NCBI GenBank assembly: GCA_963555835.3
Contig: CAUVWZ020000002.1
Span: forward strand, 1,674,001-1,738,000
Direction: 5' to 3'
DNA length: 64,000 bases
Source of the DNA: JAPUME01 sp027294185
GTDB lineage: Bacteria; Acidobacteriota; Terriglobia; UBA7540; JAPUME01
Shown here: piece after piece, positions 63,877 through 64,000 of the stretch
How the letters are laid out: each line of letters opens with the position of its first letter
Position numbering within the stretch: the first letter of the stretch is position 1
Made by a program: the position numbers and the translations under genes
The notes under the pieces: generated by a model
The model's input: only the letters and a program-made list of their open reading frames with translations
What the model was told of the DNA's origin: nothing
Databases searched by the model: none

Positions 63877-64000
63877 GTGAAAATGAAAATTTGCGCACTG
63901 TTCATTTCCGCCCTCTGGCTGGCCGGCACCGCGGCGGCTCAGGGGCCCTATCAACCGACCTGGGAATCGCTCGACAGCAGGCCGAACCCGGCCTGGTTTT
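63877..64000 (+). CDS. Alpha-L-fucosidase (GH29-like), N-terminal part only
   Basis: 41 codons seen to the window edge. GTG with AGGAGAG at 63864-63870; a signal peptide (KICALFISALWLAGTAAAQ) and then PYQPTWESLDSRPNPAWF, the standard start of GH29 fucosidases. Removes fucose from glycans outside the cytoplasm. Only the start is visible. Confidence 0.72.
   Translation, partial: MKMKICALFISALWLAGTAAAQGPYQPTWESLDSRPNPAWF

Overview
This window most resembles the chromosome of an uncultured bacterium of the Acidobacteriota. That assignment is inferred from gene content: an O2-dependent heme branch, a 1007-residue lipoprotein dehydrogenase/HEAT/cytochrome c protein, a ThuA-like protein, DUF2911, REP/RAYT repeats and SAM-I control of threonine genes. 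No rRNA or ribosomal protein gene is present to prove it. GC is fairly high, intergenic gaps are moderate, and TTG and GTG starts are common.

Layout. 1-2159 is the end of a sugar ABC importer (ATPase and permease). 2208-3023 is a pentapeptide-repeat protein. 3110-3256 is a promoter-to-terminator unit without a reading frame (possible sRNA). 3374-7779 is a late heme operon: a HemD-HemE fusion, ferrochelatase and protoporphyrinogen oxidase. 7878-13462 holds a polysaccharide deacetylase, an HNH protein and the large dehydrogenase/cytochrome lipoprotein. 13770-16698 holds leuCD, a pterin dehydratase and a small ABM-fold protein. 16939-17188 is a tight minus-strand array of three tRNA-like genes, each non-canonical. 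It is followed by a second sRNA-like unit and an IS1595-family element. 18640-21706 is a SAM-I riboswitch with its terminator, followed by thrC-like, ThiS-like and thrB genes. 21793-24323 is sdhC-sdhD-sdhA without sdhB. 25922-27264 is a REP/RAYT region with tandem duplications. 27287-33325 holds purB, an MBL hydrolase, an M16 peptidase, DUF2911, ThuA and tRNA-Ile. 33516-40178 holds a TPR protein, two broken genes, a methyltransferase, a mercuric reductase-like flavoprotein, tRNA-Ala and a glycerol dehydrogenase.

40287-57737 is the metabolic centrepiece. A PQQ alcohol dehydrogenase with an Asp-Tyr-Asp motif and an N-terminal heme c precedes a set of genes read here as the N-methylglutamate route for methylamine use. 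The set is an Amt-type transporter, a small membrane protein, a Tat-exported FAD oxidoreductase, three N-methylglutamate synthase subunits (the first frameshifted), PurU, four sarcosine-oxidase-like subunits read as N-methylglutamate dehydrogenase, and a GmaS-type glutamine synthetase. In the model, GmaS makes gamma-glutamylmethylamide, the synthase converts it to N-methylglutamate, and the dehydrogenase releases glutamate and a folate-bound C1 unit. PurU could turn formyl-THF into formate. Transposase scars lie at 42409-43039 and 46325-46408.

58353-64000 looks like a glycan-degradation neighbourhood: an Asp-box sialidase-like lipoprotein, a sulfatase, a YkvI-like membrane protein, a decayed glycosidase C-terminus and the start of an alpha-L-fucosidase.

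The strongest leads are the SAM-controlled thrC/ThiS/thrB operon (a possible carrier-protein route to homocysteine), the three abnormal tRNA genes, and the methylamine island.
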